This document shows, piece by piece, positions 35,253-47,922 of a DNA stretch of 64,000 bases. The notes under the pieces were generated by a model. That model was not told the DNA's origin. It was given only the letters and a program-made list of their open reading frames with translations, and did no database searches. Origin of the DNA: Clonostachys chloroleuca (Eukaryota > Ascomycota > Sordariomycetes > Hypocreales > Bionectriaceae); the NCBI GenBank assembly GCA_037952775.1, contig JBANAY010000004.1, forward strand, positions 3,658,001 through 3,722,000. The letters are read 5' to 3'. Position 1 is the stretch's first letter; each line of letters opens with the position of its first letter. A program made the translations under genes and the position numbers.

Positions 35253-36935
35253 ATGGCGATTCAGGTGCGCCTCCCCATCTCAACCTTGCTGCACTGCAAC
35301 CCCGATGGGCGGTTCGTGGGCTAACAACGTGTTCGTTCCAGCTCAGTGATACCTCCCTCTTGAGGACTGAATGCTACGTAGACGGGAAATGGGTTCCCGC
35401 CCAGTCCGGCAAGGTCTTCTCAGTCGAGAGTAAGCCCTGATGTGATCCCACGCAGCCGTCAACATTATTAACACGATGCTCGCTTCCAGACCCATCCACC
35501 ACGGCCCAAGTCGCTGTATGCCCTGAGTTCGACGTCGCCGACACTGAAGCCGCCATTGTGGTTGCCCAGAATGCCTTCAAGACCTACCGCAAAACCACTC
35601 CGCGGGCACGTTCAAAGCTTCTCCGTCGCTGGTACGACCTGATGATGGAGAATGTCGATGATCTCGCCTGCATCATCACCGCCGAGAACGGCAAGCCGCT
35701 GGCAGACGCCGTGACCGAGGTCAAGTACGCAGCCTCGTTCCTCGAGTGGTTCTCGGAGGAGGCTCCGCGCATCTACGGCGATACCATCCAGGCGAGCAAC
35801 CCAGACTGCCGGCTCGTCACTATCAAGGAGCCCGTGGGTGTCTGCGGCCTGATTGCCCCGTGGAACTTCCCAGCTGCCATGATCACCCGTAAGGCAGGTC
35901 CTGCTCTCGCTGCCGGATGCACAACCGTCATCAAGGCCCCGGCTGAGGCGCCTTTCTCGGCGCTGGCGCTGGCAGAGCTTGCTCACCGAGCTGGTATTCC
36001 TGCAGGTGTCGTCAATGTCATCACTGCCCTGGACAACACACCCGCGGTTGGCCTGTCCATGACGACACATCCGTTCATCAAGAAGGTCTCATTCACTGGA
36101 TCTACACCAGTCGGCAAGCTGTTGATGAAGCAGTGTTCCTCCACGCTCAAGAAACTCTCTTTCGAACTCGGTGGAAACGCCCCATTCATCGTTTTCGAGG
36201 ATGCCGACCTCGATGTCGCCGTCCGTGGCCTCGTCGCGTCCAAATTCAGAATCACAGGCCAGACCTGCGTGTGCGCGAACCGCATTCTGGTCCACCGCAG
36301 CGTATATGACGCCTTCATTCAGAAGGTCCTCGACGTCGTCCGCACATTCGAGATCGGCGACGGGCTCGGCGAGAGGACCACCCACGGACCCTTGATCCAC
36401 GGTCGCGCTGTCGCCAAGGTCCACGAGCACGTCCAGGACGCCGTCTCCAAGGGCGCGCGCCTCCTTCACGGCGGCCAGCCGCTCACCCACCTCGGCCCCA
36501 ACTTCTTCGACATCACCGTTCTCGCCGACATGAAGCCCGGAATGAAGGTCTGCACCGAGGAGACGTTCGGCCCGGTCGCGGCTTTCTTCGCCTTTGACAC
36601 GGAGCAGGAGGCCATTGATCTGGCCAACGACTCTGATGTCGGTCTTGCGGGCTATTTCTTCAGCAAGAATGCAAGCAGGTGCTGGAGAGTTGCTGAGGCG
36701 CTTGAGGTTGGCATGGTTGGTGTCAACGTCGGTAAGTCCACAACCACCCCATTGATTCCGTTACCGATATGGAGGAAAGACAGCTAACAAGATTGATTTC
36801 ACAGGCGCCATCAGTGATCCTGCTGCTCCCTTCGGCGGCGTCAAGCAGAGCGGATTTGGTCGCGAAGGCAGCAAGTATGGAATTGACGAGTTTCTGACAA
36901 CAAAGATGATCATGACCGGGATTGATCCTCAATAA
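35253..36935 (+). CDS. uga2: Succinate-semialdehyde dehydrogenase
   Basis: It oxidises succinate semialdehyde to succinate with NAD(P)+, the second step of the GABA shunt. Four exons encode 490 residues: 35253-35264 (only 12 bp, coding MAIQ), 35342-35429, 35490-36731 and 36805-36935. ALDH motifs are in order: [17 protein letters not shown], the general base Glu259 in FELGGNAP, the catalytic Cys293 in GQTCVCAN, and EETFGPV. The stretch [19 protein letters not shown] and the C-terminal [18 protein letters not shown] are characteristic of SSADH rather than other ALDHs. A second Cys two residues after the nucleophile could allow redox control, as in other SSADHs. The divergent GABA transaminase makes its substrate. 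Confidence 0.96.
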
Positions 36936-38707
36936 ACAGGGCTCTTTCCTTGGAACCTCACGATTTTCCCTTGGAGGGCAATTTATTCTGCCCTCTAAGC
37001 TTTTTTATGAGAAATGCCGCTTTTTTTACTTGGTTTTAGATGGTCTTTGTTGGTAGACACTGGGGGAAGTATTAGATACCATAGATTGAGGCACCACAGC
37101 AATTCACAATAGATTTGAGTATATATTAAAAAATGGCTGTTCTTTTGCCTGAATGCAACGTGCCCATCATGCCATATTATCTCTGCGGCATTTACATGCC
37201 ATGGTCATCCGCCTCGTCACAAACCTTGACCGCAACAACCCCAAGCTCTCGGGGTTCTCGCAGTGGCCTCGCCTCCTTCCCCTTGACCGAAAGACCATTG
37301 CCATCACCAGGAATTACCGGATGTAGAAGGAAATCTCGATGTGACCCAATGAGGGCGCCGGCTGCCGCCTCGGCGGGCCTTGTCATCGGATTACACACCT
37401 TCCTCGCCCTATCAGCATCTGCAGCCTGGGGATGGGCTAGAAAGTTGGAAGGCTCGAGGATGCTTGCGGGGCCGTGCGTCGGTGGCCTGATGCCGGAGTG
37501 GTCTGAGTCTACGGAGCTTGGGTCAAGGTGAAGCTGGAGGATCGCCGCCGAAGCGGTCGGCGCGCAGGCCGGAGCCGTCTTTGATGGCTTGTGGCTCCTC
37601 GGCTCAGCCATAAGGAGGTCTTCGCCCCGCGAAGCCAGTAAAATTCTCGGTTTGGAGAAACGTTATCAAGACTATCGACGAGGGTGGGCAGGCATAAAAA
37701 ATTGGCGAACATGTTGGTCTATCTCGGGAGGACACTCCTCGATCGTGACCTCATCTTGCAATTCGGAAGCTGGAAGCGTCCATCTCACGGCTTAGCAGCG
37801 CTCGCCCTCCCAGCGGAGCACTTGCAAAACTCATCATGGAGTGGCGCGTGTGATGAGGCTGGGTTGAGGTTCGTGGGCCGGCCTGAGCACTGCAGAAAAG
37901 ATCCTGCACTGCACGCTGCCATTTCCAGCCCAAGCAATTGACATCATCAGCCGGCTGGCTGATGTTTTTCTCCCTGGTCCGGACCCCGGGCTCGTATCAG
38001 CGATGCCGTAAAAATTCATGTAACAAGAACGAACGGCATTGTGTTGTTTGCCAAACAATCGACGAAGCCATCACCGGGCCGGTGCTACGAGGCTGTGGCT
38101 GTGACTTTGCTGCCGGATCCGCTGCCGGGACAAGACCAACGCTCTCCCCCACACAACCCGGTCTGGAACTGGCACAGCAGACCGGCAACACCAGATCGCT
38201 GCCAAAGAAGAGGGCGCTAGCATCATTAATGCCTGTCGGGCTGCGCGGTAGTTGGTTACATTCGATCGAGCAGGATGCCTGCCTGTGCCTCCCCGGGCGT
38301 CCCGGTGGCTGGAGCATTGTGCGGAGAAACGAAGCCTGAGCCAGGGTTTTCGAACACAGATTTTGCGGGGCAAATGGAATCAAGAACAGGTGGAGAGAGC
38401 CGAAGGCCAAGATCAAATTTGTCAGAGGAACCGAAGCCGAAGCCGAGAGAACTTCGGGGAAAGGTACGTGATGCTGGTTTCAGCGACTCACGAGACGGAA
38501 CCGGTTACAGGTCAAAGAGGTTGCAAATTTTATCATTTCTCATTATCGTCCAACTCACCGCTTGTCTAAATGCTTGGCGCGGACTGTGAGGCTCATCATT
38601 TATACAGGACAGACGGCGGGTTTCGTTCAGATCGTGTCTGGGACAATGTGATGTGTTCAATTCTCCCGGTTTCTCTCAGAGCCACTTGTGTTTGTCTAGC
38701 CAGACCC
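36936..38707. other. Convergent intergenic region (1.8 kb)
   Basis: It lies between the 3' ends of succinate-semialdehyde dehydrogenase and the DJ-1/PfpI gene. Several open frames on both strands (37133-37531, 37192-37611 and 38252-38569) have no motifs. I see no gene with confidence. Confidence 0.45.
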
Positions 38708-39430
38708 TTAAAGCCAATACTTGGCGAAGCGGTCATCACGAGAATCTTTGTTCCACACATACTCTGACGCGATGGCGACGTCCTCGGCCAGCTTGTCGCC
38801 GAACTGGTGCTTGATAAAGGCCAGCATCATGTCGATACCGGCTGAGATGCCAGAGGATGTCCAGATGTTCCCATCAACCACCCATCGCGCTTCCTGAACC
38901 CACTTGACCTCGCTTCTCTGAGATACGACCTGCCACACGTCTCCTGTCAATTCACAGCGTCAATGAAAAAGCAGGGGAAGATGTAAACCCACCCATTTGA
39001 ATGACTTCTTGTTGGACGTGGCCTCTCTGCCATCCAACACGCCAGCCCTCGCGGCCAACGCACTCCCGGTGCAGACGGTAAGCAGGTACTTGAGCTTCGG
39101 GTACCGCCCCTTGATGAAGTCCACCACCTTTTGGGAGTGCTCCAGGTCTCGCGCGCCAATGCCGCCCGGCACGAGCAGCACCTCGATGTCGTCGGGCGCG
39201 TCGTCGAAGGTGTGTGTCGGCACGACGCTCTGCCCGATGGTCGGTGGCGTAGGCACACCGGGGACTTTGTTCAGCGTGGAGATGGGAGCCAGCGTATGGC
39301 CCAGCACAACGAACTCGATGCCCTCGGTCTTGGACACCTGGTTGAGCATGTCCAGCGGGCCGAAGACGTCAAGGGCCTGGAAGCCTTCGAACAGGGCGAC
39401 GGCGAACTTGAGCGGTGCGCTTGGGCTCAT
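38708..39430 (-). CDS. DJ-1/PfpI (ThiJ) family protein, isonitrile-hydratase-like
   Basis: A class I glutamine-amidotransferase-like protein of 219 residues in two exons (39430-38993 and 38929-38708). Glu15 in LFEGFQALDVFGP and the nucleophile Cys120 in LLTVCTGSA form the reactive pair typical of the family, and LLVPGGIGARD precedes them. The intron was placed so that SFKW joins VVSQRSEVKWVQEARWV, which restores the conserved core; an earlier acceptor leaves extra residues. The C-terminal part WTSSGISAGIDMMLAFI is standard for the fungal group. Homologues include isonitrile hydratases and uncharacterised stress proteins, so the reaction is uncertain. An upstream reading frame may affect translation (listed separately). 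Confidence 0.9.
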
Positions 39431-42090
39431 GGTGCCGGTGATTTCAATACTAAAACTTGAATCTTGATATGTTTTCTCGGTGAGGGGACAGCAGCTCCGG
39501 GCGTGTGTCGTGGTTGAGCGCTTTAACAGCAATAGCCATCTTCCCCTCCGACTACGGAATCGCGGATGCTTTTAGTAAGCGGATTCCTGGTTGTGTCATC
39601 GTCAGTGGATGCGAGAGGAGAGGAGAGGTGAGGTGACTCACACTGTGAGTTTGAAATACATTGGTAGAAGCAGCTTTGAGTAGGAGCCGATGCGCAAATA
39701 ATGAATCAGTTTGCGCAGGTTACCTCTCCAAGATGCCACCTTGTCGGTCCCCGCATTTTGAATATTCAGCGTGACTGTGTCGCGGGTTGATCACCATCAC
39801 CCACATCTCATTGCTCAACCACACACAGCCATGCGTTTGCAAAGCGAAATGATGGTATTATGAAGGCCCGTAGGAGGTTGATGCCGCCGTGAAAGCGCAG
39901 GTGTGTCTCGCGCGCTACTCAGCGAGCTGCCGCCACGGTTGTATCAATGAGTGACAGCTGTCGGCCCATGATCAAACCGAGGGCCGAGTGAAGGGACACA
40001 CGCGTGCGGCCTCACCCAAGCAGTAAGCTTTCATTGACCACATTTTTACCTGTCTTATCTCAAGAGGGGGAATCAGGGCAATCAGACCTCGTGATTCCTC
40101 AGTGTTCTGCATTTGGTTAGGTGCACAACAGGTACAATGCATTCTCGATTCCTACGTAATCCGGGCACCACGGGTAACAGGCACATCGGACTTTTCGCCT
40201 CATCTGGGCCTTGCCTCCCTGGCCATCAGGTTATCATTAGCTTCCTGTCAAAATGATTCGGAGTGTACTTAAAAATTAGGAGGCAACTTCAAGCCTGGCT
40301 AAGTGAGGAGTGACACCCTCACCCTAGGCCGACAATCTCGGGTGCGTTTGAAAGCCCAGGCCTTGCCCAAATAAGCACGTATGCAATGAAAACAATAGAA
40401 CGAGGCTCATACAGGCTAACATGAATGGTCCATCAGTGTGGCTGTACCGTCGGGAGTAGCTTGTAAAGTCTGCAAAGCCGGTCCTTGATGGTGTCGAGTG
40501 AGTTCCAGCCAGAAGCGACAGCCGCCAGGCACAACATCAAGTCGGCGCGCGACATGAAGACGCCGGCCGATAGTAGACACTTCAGTAGGCAAAGAAGGAT
40601 TTGGTTCACTTCTGTAAGCAGGATACTAAACAAACGCCGCTGTTAGCGGCAATGAGAAGCCGTTGGAGACAGCGGCTCCTGGCGTATGGAATAGACGGAG
40701 CTTTCCGAGTGATTTTATAACTGAGTACATGACACGAGCTAGCTAGGATACCGGAGATAGGCAGCTCCAGCATTGTTATGTGTTGTCGTGCGTTGAAGTT
40801 CGTTGAAATTCATTGTAACTTCGAGGTATGATTCATTTCTGTACAATGATGAACTTGCAATGGCCAATTACGCCAACTGGCGTTCTCCATCCCCCCAGCA
40901 CCCTGTTCACTTCTCAATTCCGTACATCCATGCCCGTATCAAGTTGCTTGTTAGAGTCGCTAGAATTGCCTCAGTTGGCTAGAGCACACCCAGGACCTGG
41001 TTTGCTCAGGTCGGTCTCTTGCCTACTCCCTAAGCCGGCATTAGCATCTGATTGCGAAATGACCTAGCGCCGTGCCGAGCAAGCGAGCTGCCTGGCCCAA
41101 CGGCTTCGGATAATTATTCCCCTAGAGACGAGGGGTCTCAAGCCCAGCGTGGGGTTGTCGAGTCCGTGCCTCAAGGCCAAGGAAGCCCTGGTTTAGTGCT
41201 GCGCAAGTTTCTGGTGATTAATCAAATATTCATCATCGCGTCCGCTTCGTCCGACGCCTCCTAGCGGTGTCCAAGGCCAGGGTTCTCGTTGGCCCGGGCT
41301 GTCTCCCCGCCACTACTAGGACGGAACCACTCACACCCTCTCTGACGGTTACGAATTACTTTTATCGCGCGGCAAATAAGAAAACTACTGACTGGCGGGC
41401 GGCCTAAGATCAGGGCCCAAGATTGAGCGGGGAGCGGGTTGCTCAATGATTTTCTGACGGAGGCACGGGTAGGGATGAATCCCCTGAGCCTGGGGAGACA
41501 ATATCCACTCGGCGGAGAGCCTTCATCGCCTGGCAGCTGGATCAAAGGAATCAATATCTGGCGATCTGGCGGACTCGGGATTGAACCTCTTAGGACGATG
41601 ATGTCGGCACTCTGCTTTCCATGCGACACTTCAATTCTAAACGCGATGCCCAGCCTCCTGGTCCCTTGGGAATGTGACAAAAAGACATGAAAAGGTGCAG
41701 GGGGGCTCCTGGCTCCCTGATTTCCCACGATGAGTCCCCGGTTGGTTCATCGACCAGTCCCACCCATCGGAGATATCACCATCCCCTGTAATATCATCAT
41801 TACGGAGCCTTCCGTGGTCTGACCATGGGCGTTAAAATGACCTTGGGCAAAGTGACATCGCGGAGCGTTGGCCGCCGAATTTTGAATGAGCTGGGACTGG
41901 TCCTTGTAGAAAGAAAATGGTTTAGCATTGATTGATAATGGTCTATGGTCTATCATGGTGTATCATGTTCTCATTCGCACCCAATCAATCCCTCGCGTCG
42001 GTTCGAGGAGAGCCAGAATTAATTAGTAAATGCAAGTAATAATTGTAAACTTTTTCAAGGCAGCCTGAGTGAAGCGCAAAAGGAGCGGCC
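39431..42090. other. Intergenic region (2.7 kb)
   Basis: It holds the promoter of the DJ-1 gene and the 3' flank of the PTH11-like gene. A 66-codon frame at 40433-40633 (-) has a hydrophobic, Leu/Cys-rich peptide but starts at a chance position and has no partner exon that I can find. No other candidate gene was recognised. Confidence 0.45.
39450..39539 (-). promoter_or_regulatory. Candidate upstream ORF in the DJ-1/PfpI leader
   Basis: An ATG at 39539 opens a 29-codon frame ending in TAG at 39450, which is 19 bp before the main ATG. If it lies in the mRNA leader it could limit translation of the main frame. Transcript extent is unknown. Confidence 0.35.
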
Positions 42091-43732
42091 CTACGCGCCG
42101 CCGTACTGTACAGTGAAACTCTTCGTTTGGAGGATGGCCTTCTCGCTGTGGTCGTCGGGCTTCTGGTCGCCGCTTGTTCGGTCGGCGACCGATATCGTCA
42201 CGGTCCGCTCGCCATTCTTTCCCCCGTTGGTGGCCAGAGTCTGCATTTCGTTGGACTCTCCGTCGGCTGGAAACTGCGAGTACGACTTGTGCTTGTTCCG
42301 GAGGCGCGTCATGACGGATCGGCTCTGGGCTTGACCGGATGTTCCTCCAGCCCCGTACTGGTAACCGGAGGAGTTGCCGTAGCTGGATCCCAGGAGACGC
42401 GGCACGAAGTGCTTGAAGAATTTGCGGAGAGTCGGCATCGAACCGCAGATGACGAATAAGTTGCCCTCGATGAACCTGGTAACTACTTGTTAGCGACCGA
42501 TAATTGGGGCGAATGGGAAGGAGGTTGAACGGTTGCAACTCACGTCCAGATGTCTGCCGGCGCAGCGTCCCACGAGGGGTCTGTACTTTGTAATAACGTA
42601 GGTAGATATACCAGTCGCACGACAGACGTCGCAATTGTGCTACATAATTGTTAACCAGTTGCCGCAGCAGCCATGAAGAATAACAACGTACATGGATCCG
42701 ATCCCAAATACCACGATGGCACCAATCTTCATCTTGAGAGGCATGTGTAAGTTATATATCATCGGAATCGGAAGAACAAACAACATTGTGTCGGTGATGA
42801 TGTTGGAGACCGCGGTGGCCATGTATAGGATACCGGCATTGATGCATTGGCCTGTCGTTTTGAACTGGAAAGCCTTTTGGGGCGGAGTGCAACCAAAGAA
42901 CATGAGCAGGGTGATGACGATGGTGTAGACGGCGACAATCGCGAGAGAGGTCCAGACAGCCATGCGGAACCATTTCTGCGGCGATAGGTGAAGATAGAAC
43001 GTAAGTAAGGAGAGCTTGGTGAAACCGTTGCCTATGAATTGAGACGCATTAGAGGCATGATTGCGAACATTTCGGCTTGGGCAGACAAACAAAGCATGTA
43101 GATGGGCGCTGCCAAGTAGGTCATCTGGGAATCAAAACCGTGTTAGTCTTTTCGTTTTTCGTATTTCGTTTACGGCCGAGGAAACAATCGTACCAGCGCA
43201 TACCGCTCGAAGTTCTCCAGTGATTGCTCCCAACTGTGGTGGCACATGCCACCTTGAAGGATTGAGGCTAGGCATTGGGGGTCAGAAGAGATGTTCAGCT
43301 GAGGAGAGGGAGGCTCGGAGACATTAAGAAAGACGTCTCGGAGACTTATGCTCACCTATTAGTAGTGCCTGCGTCGCGACGGATGCCATCTGGGGAAATC
43401 GTCAGCACGGTGTATTATTCCTTCCACGGCGGTGAGATGCTACACACCCATCCCAAGAACATGAATACTGGTGAGGTTAGATGCTATTGAACGGCACAGA
43501 AAATCCGGGGGCCACACTCACAGTCATCCAACTGCAGACCCTTGGAAAGGAACATCTTCGTGTAATATCGCTGCGCCAAGGCGATGAGGGCCAAAGGTCC
43601 CATCAGCCCAAAGATGAGGTAATGTTCCATCACCTTTTGGGACTGAGGGTTCTCAAAGTCGACCACATATCCGGGTGGAGGCTCACGGAAGACCTCGACG
43701 CCGTTGACGATTGGAAACTGTGGCGCCGTCAT
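42091..43732 (-). CDS. PTH11-like / rhodopsin-type seven-helix membrane protein
   Basis: An integral membrane protein of 397 residues in eight exons: 43732-43522, 43467-43448, 43389-43356, 43267-43194, 43124-43091, 43031-42692, 42639-42544 and 42475-42091. About seven hydrophobic helices are followed by a hydrophilic Ser/Gly/Gln-rich cytoplasmic tail of about 110 residues. Markers of the fungal group are NGFTKLSLLTFYLHLSPQK, the conserved GCTPPQKAFQ loop with its Cys, NIITDTMLFVLPIPMIY, and WTFIEGNLFVICGSMPTLR in the last helix. Three exons are tiny (20, 34 and 34 bp), but every phase agrees. The signature CFEM domain of true PTH11 is absent, so it belongs to the non-CFEM subgroup; a ligand or G-protein link is unknown. 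Confidence 0.85.
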
Positions 43733-46061
43733 CTTTCCTTTAGTAGCAATGGATCATGAGGGATGGGCACGATCATCTATGTATCACCAAACCCCTTACA
43801 AATTGAGTAGTGGGAAGAAGTAGAAAGGAACACGCAGATCATCTAGAAGAAAAGTGAGACGTCGTAGCTTCCACATATGTAGGGAAACACGTGTGTGTGT
43901 ATGCGAGAAAGCGGAACCAGTCCCTTGGGCCGATGCTACGTACACACATTTACGTGCTATAGGTGTTGAGCATGATAATGCAGGTGGCAGAACAAGCCGT
44001 GGCGATGACCAGGAACATCCGGCTTCCTGGCTAGTGCATAACTGCTCGCCCCGGGTTGATTAGTTCAGTGGCCATCCCCCTTGGTGCGTTCGCTGAAGAA
44101 AACGCCTTTCTCGATGGGGGGTGCAAATCTTTGCCGGCTTTACCACCTTGACACCCGACGAGATGGGTGGCGGTACGCCTGATCTGAGCTGTTTCCCTCT
44201 TCCGTCTTCCGGCAATTCAGGTCGAATAGGGATGACCACCATTAGAGTCTTAAGAACCATGACTGACTCGATACTTGCAGATAGCCAATGCAACCTACAT
44301 TCCTTCCCTCGGTCACCGAAGCGCCCAGCTCACGTATTGTCCGTATATTCCATGCCTCACCCACGAAAAGTACACCCCTACCTCATATTCAATGCAATGA
44401 TTATTCCAGCCAGCTCTCTGTGTGTGCTCAAATTTGTTCAGTGAAACACATGACTGTCTCAGAATGTGCTAGCCTGGGAAAATCAGGACAAGAAAAGGCG
44501 CCTTCGATGGTATCTTCCTAACCATTGGCAGTCAGCAGTTACAAGCAAAACACGAGAGCAGTCTGTAGCGACAGCCGACTGTTACGGCCGACAGGGTTCG
44601 ACACTTGCCATGGTTGGTTAACAAACCCTTACGTGGAGAGCAAGCTTGCCAATAAAAGATAACCTTAGCGACCTAAAACATGAGGGCGGAGCACAGAGTA
44701 CCTCTTAGGGCCCTACAAATTCCTTGGGGCCGGAAGGAAGGGGGTGTGGAGGGGGGACGGCCACCCTGAGAGTCAATTGTCAATGCTTGTTCTTTTCTTT
44801 AGCATTTAATTCGCCCTCGTCAACAGCTTCATTTTCCTACAACTACAATTGTATCCTTGCCCCGTGTGTAGCATTCCAACGGCGCCTGAGCCTACTTAGA
44901 TGCGATGCTGATCACTTTGAGATTTCATCTATCTACCGTGCTCTTGCCGCGCTGCCGATCGGATCGCTGTGTAGTGATATTTCTTTCTTCCCTCCGTCGT
45001 TTCTTTTTTGGCCCTTGGTTAGGTCTTGGGCTTGGAACTAGCTACCAGCTGGGAAACCCCGTGAACAGGGGATGAGAGATTTGCCCACTTGCTCCACCCC
45101 TCCCCCATCCTGAATCTAGTCCAGGTCGCTTAGTTGCAAGCTATCCTTAAAAGAAGCGTATTCCAAGCGACGGATCCTCAGACGGCATCGTCCCGGCCCC
45201 AAATCCGTCGTAGGCGAGCCACGCGAAGTGGAACCTTCCCCTCGGGAGCTCAAAGCGCCCCCAAACTTCCCAGGACTCGAAAGGTTCGCTATGAGCAGAA
45301 TACCAGGCTCTCTGGGTGAAGCTTACACCTTGGCGCGAATGAATCGGCGGCCTGGTGGAAGGTGGACACAGAGGAGGAAAGGGTGGAGGAGGCTTGGAGA
45401 TAGATCAGCACAAAGGTTGCAATTTACGACTTAGTACGGCGATCTAGCGATCAGTTGCATAATTTTCCCGGCAGGGAACCCTTGAACTCTTGATACTGCA
45501 TCGCTATAGATCTCATCCAGCTCTCGCGGGGACTTTGCAGGGGGTGCTCAGAACAAGGCCTGTCCAGGCCGTGAGGTGGGAGTGTGCATAAGCAAGGGCC
45601 ATGCCTTACGTGTTGGTACGAAAGGATGGGCGGCTGAGAGTTGAGTGGGCACTCACGTCCTGGCCGTACCGTTTTCCCTGAGCTGCAGGGAAACGCAAGC
45701 AAAGATGGAGGCCCAGGGCAGAGCGAGGCGAGATGAACTACTGCGCACTTGCGGGATAAGTAACCCCGATCTCTCGCTTGGCAATTACTGGACGGGCTGA
45801 TTTTGGTGCCTGCAGTCAGACCCGCTCACCTCATTCTCAACGCTGTGAACAATCTCATTAAATAGAGAACCTAGCCCTCGTGGCTTCACGAACTAGCGGG
45901 TGTCAAAGAGGCCATCAGCTCGTTCTCTCCCTATCCCTTGTCCTCTTCCTCTCCACGTACCCCTCTGGTTCCTCTCATCTCTTCCAATTCTTTGTCGATC
46001 TTCATCTTCGAAGAAGACTACGCTCTGTAATAAGTTCTGTCGTGAATATCCTACTCCAAAC
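43733..46061. other. Divergent intergenic region (2.3 kb)
   Basis: It lies upstream of both the PTH11-like gene (-) and the FAD-linked oxidase (+). Open frames such as 44724-45041 and 45228-45434 have no motifs. The oxidase leader just before 46062 is pyrimidine-rich, as usual for fungal promoters. Confidence 0.45.
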
Positions 46062-47922
46062 ATGAAGGTCACCGCGATTGCCGCGGGAGCTGCTGCTCTC
46101 GCCCTTCCAGTCCTTGCATCCCGGGACTGCACGAAATGCGTAAGCGTGCCCTTTCAGCTGCAGCCTCCAGCTCCCCCTCACTCCTTCTATCCCAGCCTCA
46201 CATACCTAGCCGAGTCTCAGAGTATGTCACTGACAGCCACCCGTCATAGTGTTCCTCTCTGGCGAAGATCCCTTCCCTCAAGGGGAAGATATATCTGCCA
46301 AATACCAGTGCGTACGATGCGCGCTTGAAGACATACTACTCGGCCAATGCCGCCTTGGCACCCTACTGCATGGTTCTGCCCACTTCGACAGAGGATGTTT
46401 CTGCCATTGCCAAGGTCATCTCCACGAAGGAGTGCCCCTTCGGTATTCGAAGTGGTGCCCACTCTGCCTTCAAGGGCTCCAATGGTGTTGCCGATGGTAT
46501 CACCGTTGATTTCTGTACGTACATGTCAAAGGACAAAGCATACTTCGACCTGGCTGGTGTTTGACTAACTCTTTCCTACAGCCTATATGAACGCGACTAC
46601 CTACCACCCGGATAAGAAGGTCGCTTCCATCCAGCCAGGGTCGAATTGGGGTCAGGCTTTCGAAGCCCTTTCCGACTACGGCGTCACTGTTGTTGGTGGT
46701 CGTGCATCTGTTGTCGGTGTTGGCGGTTTCACCACTGGCGGAGGCGTAAGTAAACTCCCCGATGTGTTGCTCTCAGAGGATCCCAGGATAGTTATAAACT
46801 AACAGCCGTCTAGTACTCGTTCCACACCAACACCAATGGATTCGCTTGCGATAATGTGGTCAACTTCGAGGTTGTCCTCGCTGATGGGTCCATTGTCAAC
46901 GCCAATGCCAACGAGCACCGTGATCTTTGGAGGGCTCTCAAGGGCGGGTCTGGAAACTTTGGTTTCGTCACCCGCGTTGACACTCGTAAGAATCAGCTTA
47001 TTCGCTGAATCGTCCTTTTACCTGCTGTGCTAACGCCTTGAACCTTAGGCACCATTGACCACAACCAGCTCTGGGGTGGCTTCGCTATATTTGATATCAC
47101 AAAGCACCGAGATGCTGTCTTCGGAGCCTACATCGACTTCGTCAAGGAGATGGACAACGACCCTGCGTCGCAGCTCATTGCTTCCGTCCAGTGGGATGGC
47201 AAGCAGCGATCTCTCGTTGCTGTCGTCTCCAACGTCAATGGCATTGCGAATGCTCCCATCTTCGACAGAATACTCTCTATCCCAGGTGTCTCCAACACCC
47301 TAAGCACTGGTGACATTGCCAAGCTTGTTCCTCAGTTCACTGGCCCTACCCCTCTTGGTCTCTAGTAAGTACTGTTCCTATTCTATATGCCAACTCTCAG
47401 GTTTCTAACAGGAGAAACCATAGTGCCAACTGGATGACTGGTCAGACCAAGAACGACGTTCGTATCATGAACTTCATCGAAGAGAAGCATGCCGAGTATG
47501 TCGAGAAGATGCAAGCCGCCGCACCCGGTGCCGTCTTCAGCATCTTGATCTCATACCAGCCCGTGACCAAGCACCAAGTTTCTCACGGCGAGGCCAACGG
47601 CGGAAACTCCCTCGGCCTCGAGGAAGTCGTCAAAGATGGCGACACCCTCATGTGGCTCATTGCTGTCACTGTTGACACTGCCGCGAACCAGGAGAAGATC
47701 AACCACCTGACCATTGAATATCGCGACGCTGCCCTTGCGTACGCCAAGTCCATCGGCATCCACAAGGAGTGGAAGTACCTCAACTACGCTCTCGGTGACC
47801 AGGACCCTATCAAGAACTACGGTCCCGAGGTCGTTGACCACCTCAAAGCTACTGCGAAGAACTACGACCCCAAGGGAGTCTTCCAGAAGCTCCGCCACTC
47901 TGGCTTCAAGCTTCCTGCTTAA
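46062..47922 (+). CDS. Secreted FAD-linked oxidase (berberine-bridge / BBE-like)
   Basis: An FAD-dependent oxidase of the PCMH/BBE superfamily, 497 residues, in six exons: 46062-46139, 46250-46514, 46582-46745, 46814-46985, 47049-47364 and 47424-47922. The signal peptide is [20 protein letters not shown]. The FAD domain holds [17 protein letters not shown] and [12 protein letters not shown], where His97 sits at the position that binds flavin covalently in the family. [19 protein letters not shown] and [17 protein letters not shown] follow, with [14 protein letters not shown]. The C-terminal BBE motif is [16 protein letters not shown], where the usual partner for FAD binding lies. Fungal relatives oxidise sugars, oligosaccharides or pathway intermediates in secondary metabolism. 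With no biosynthetic neighbours here, a carbohydrate or detoxification role is equally possible. Confidence 0.93.

Noticed and set aside
40433..40633. Small hydrophobic minus-strand frame
   Set aside because: No recognisable domain, no partner exon and no clear promoter; likely chance.
41577..41590. tRNA-like B-box on the minus strand (GGTTCAATCCC)
   Set aside because: The T-stem does not pair beyond two bases and no A-box with suitable spacing is present.
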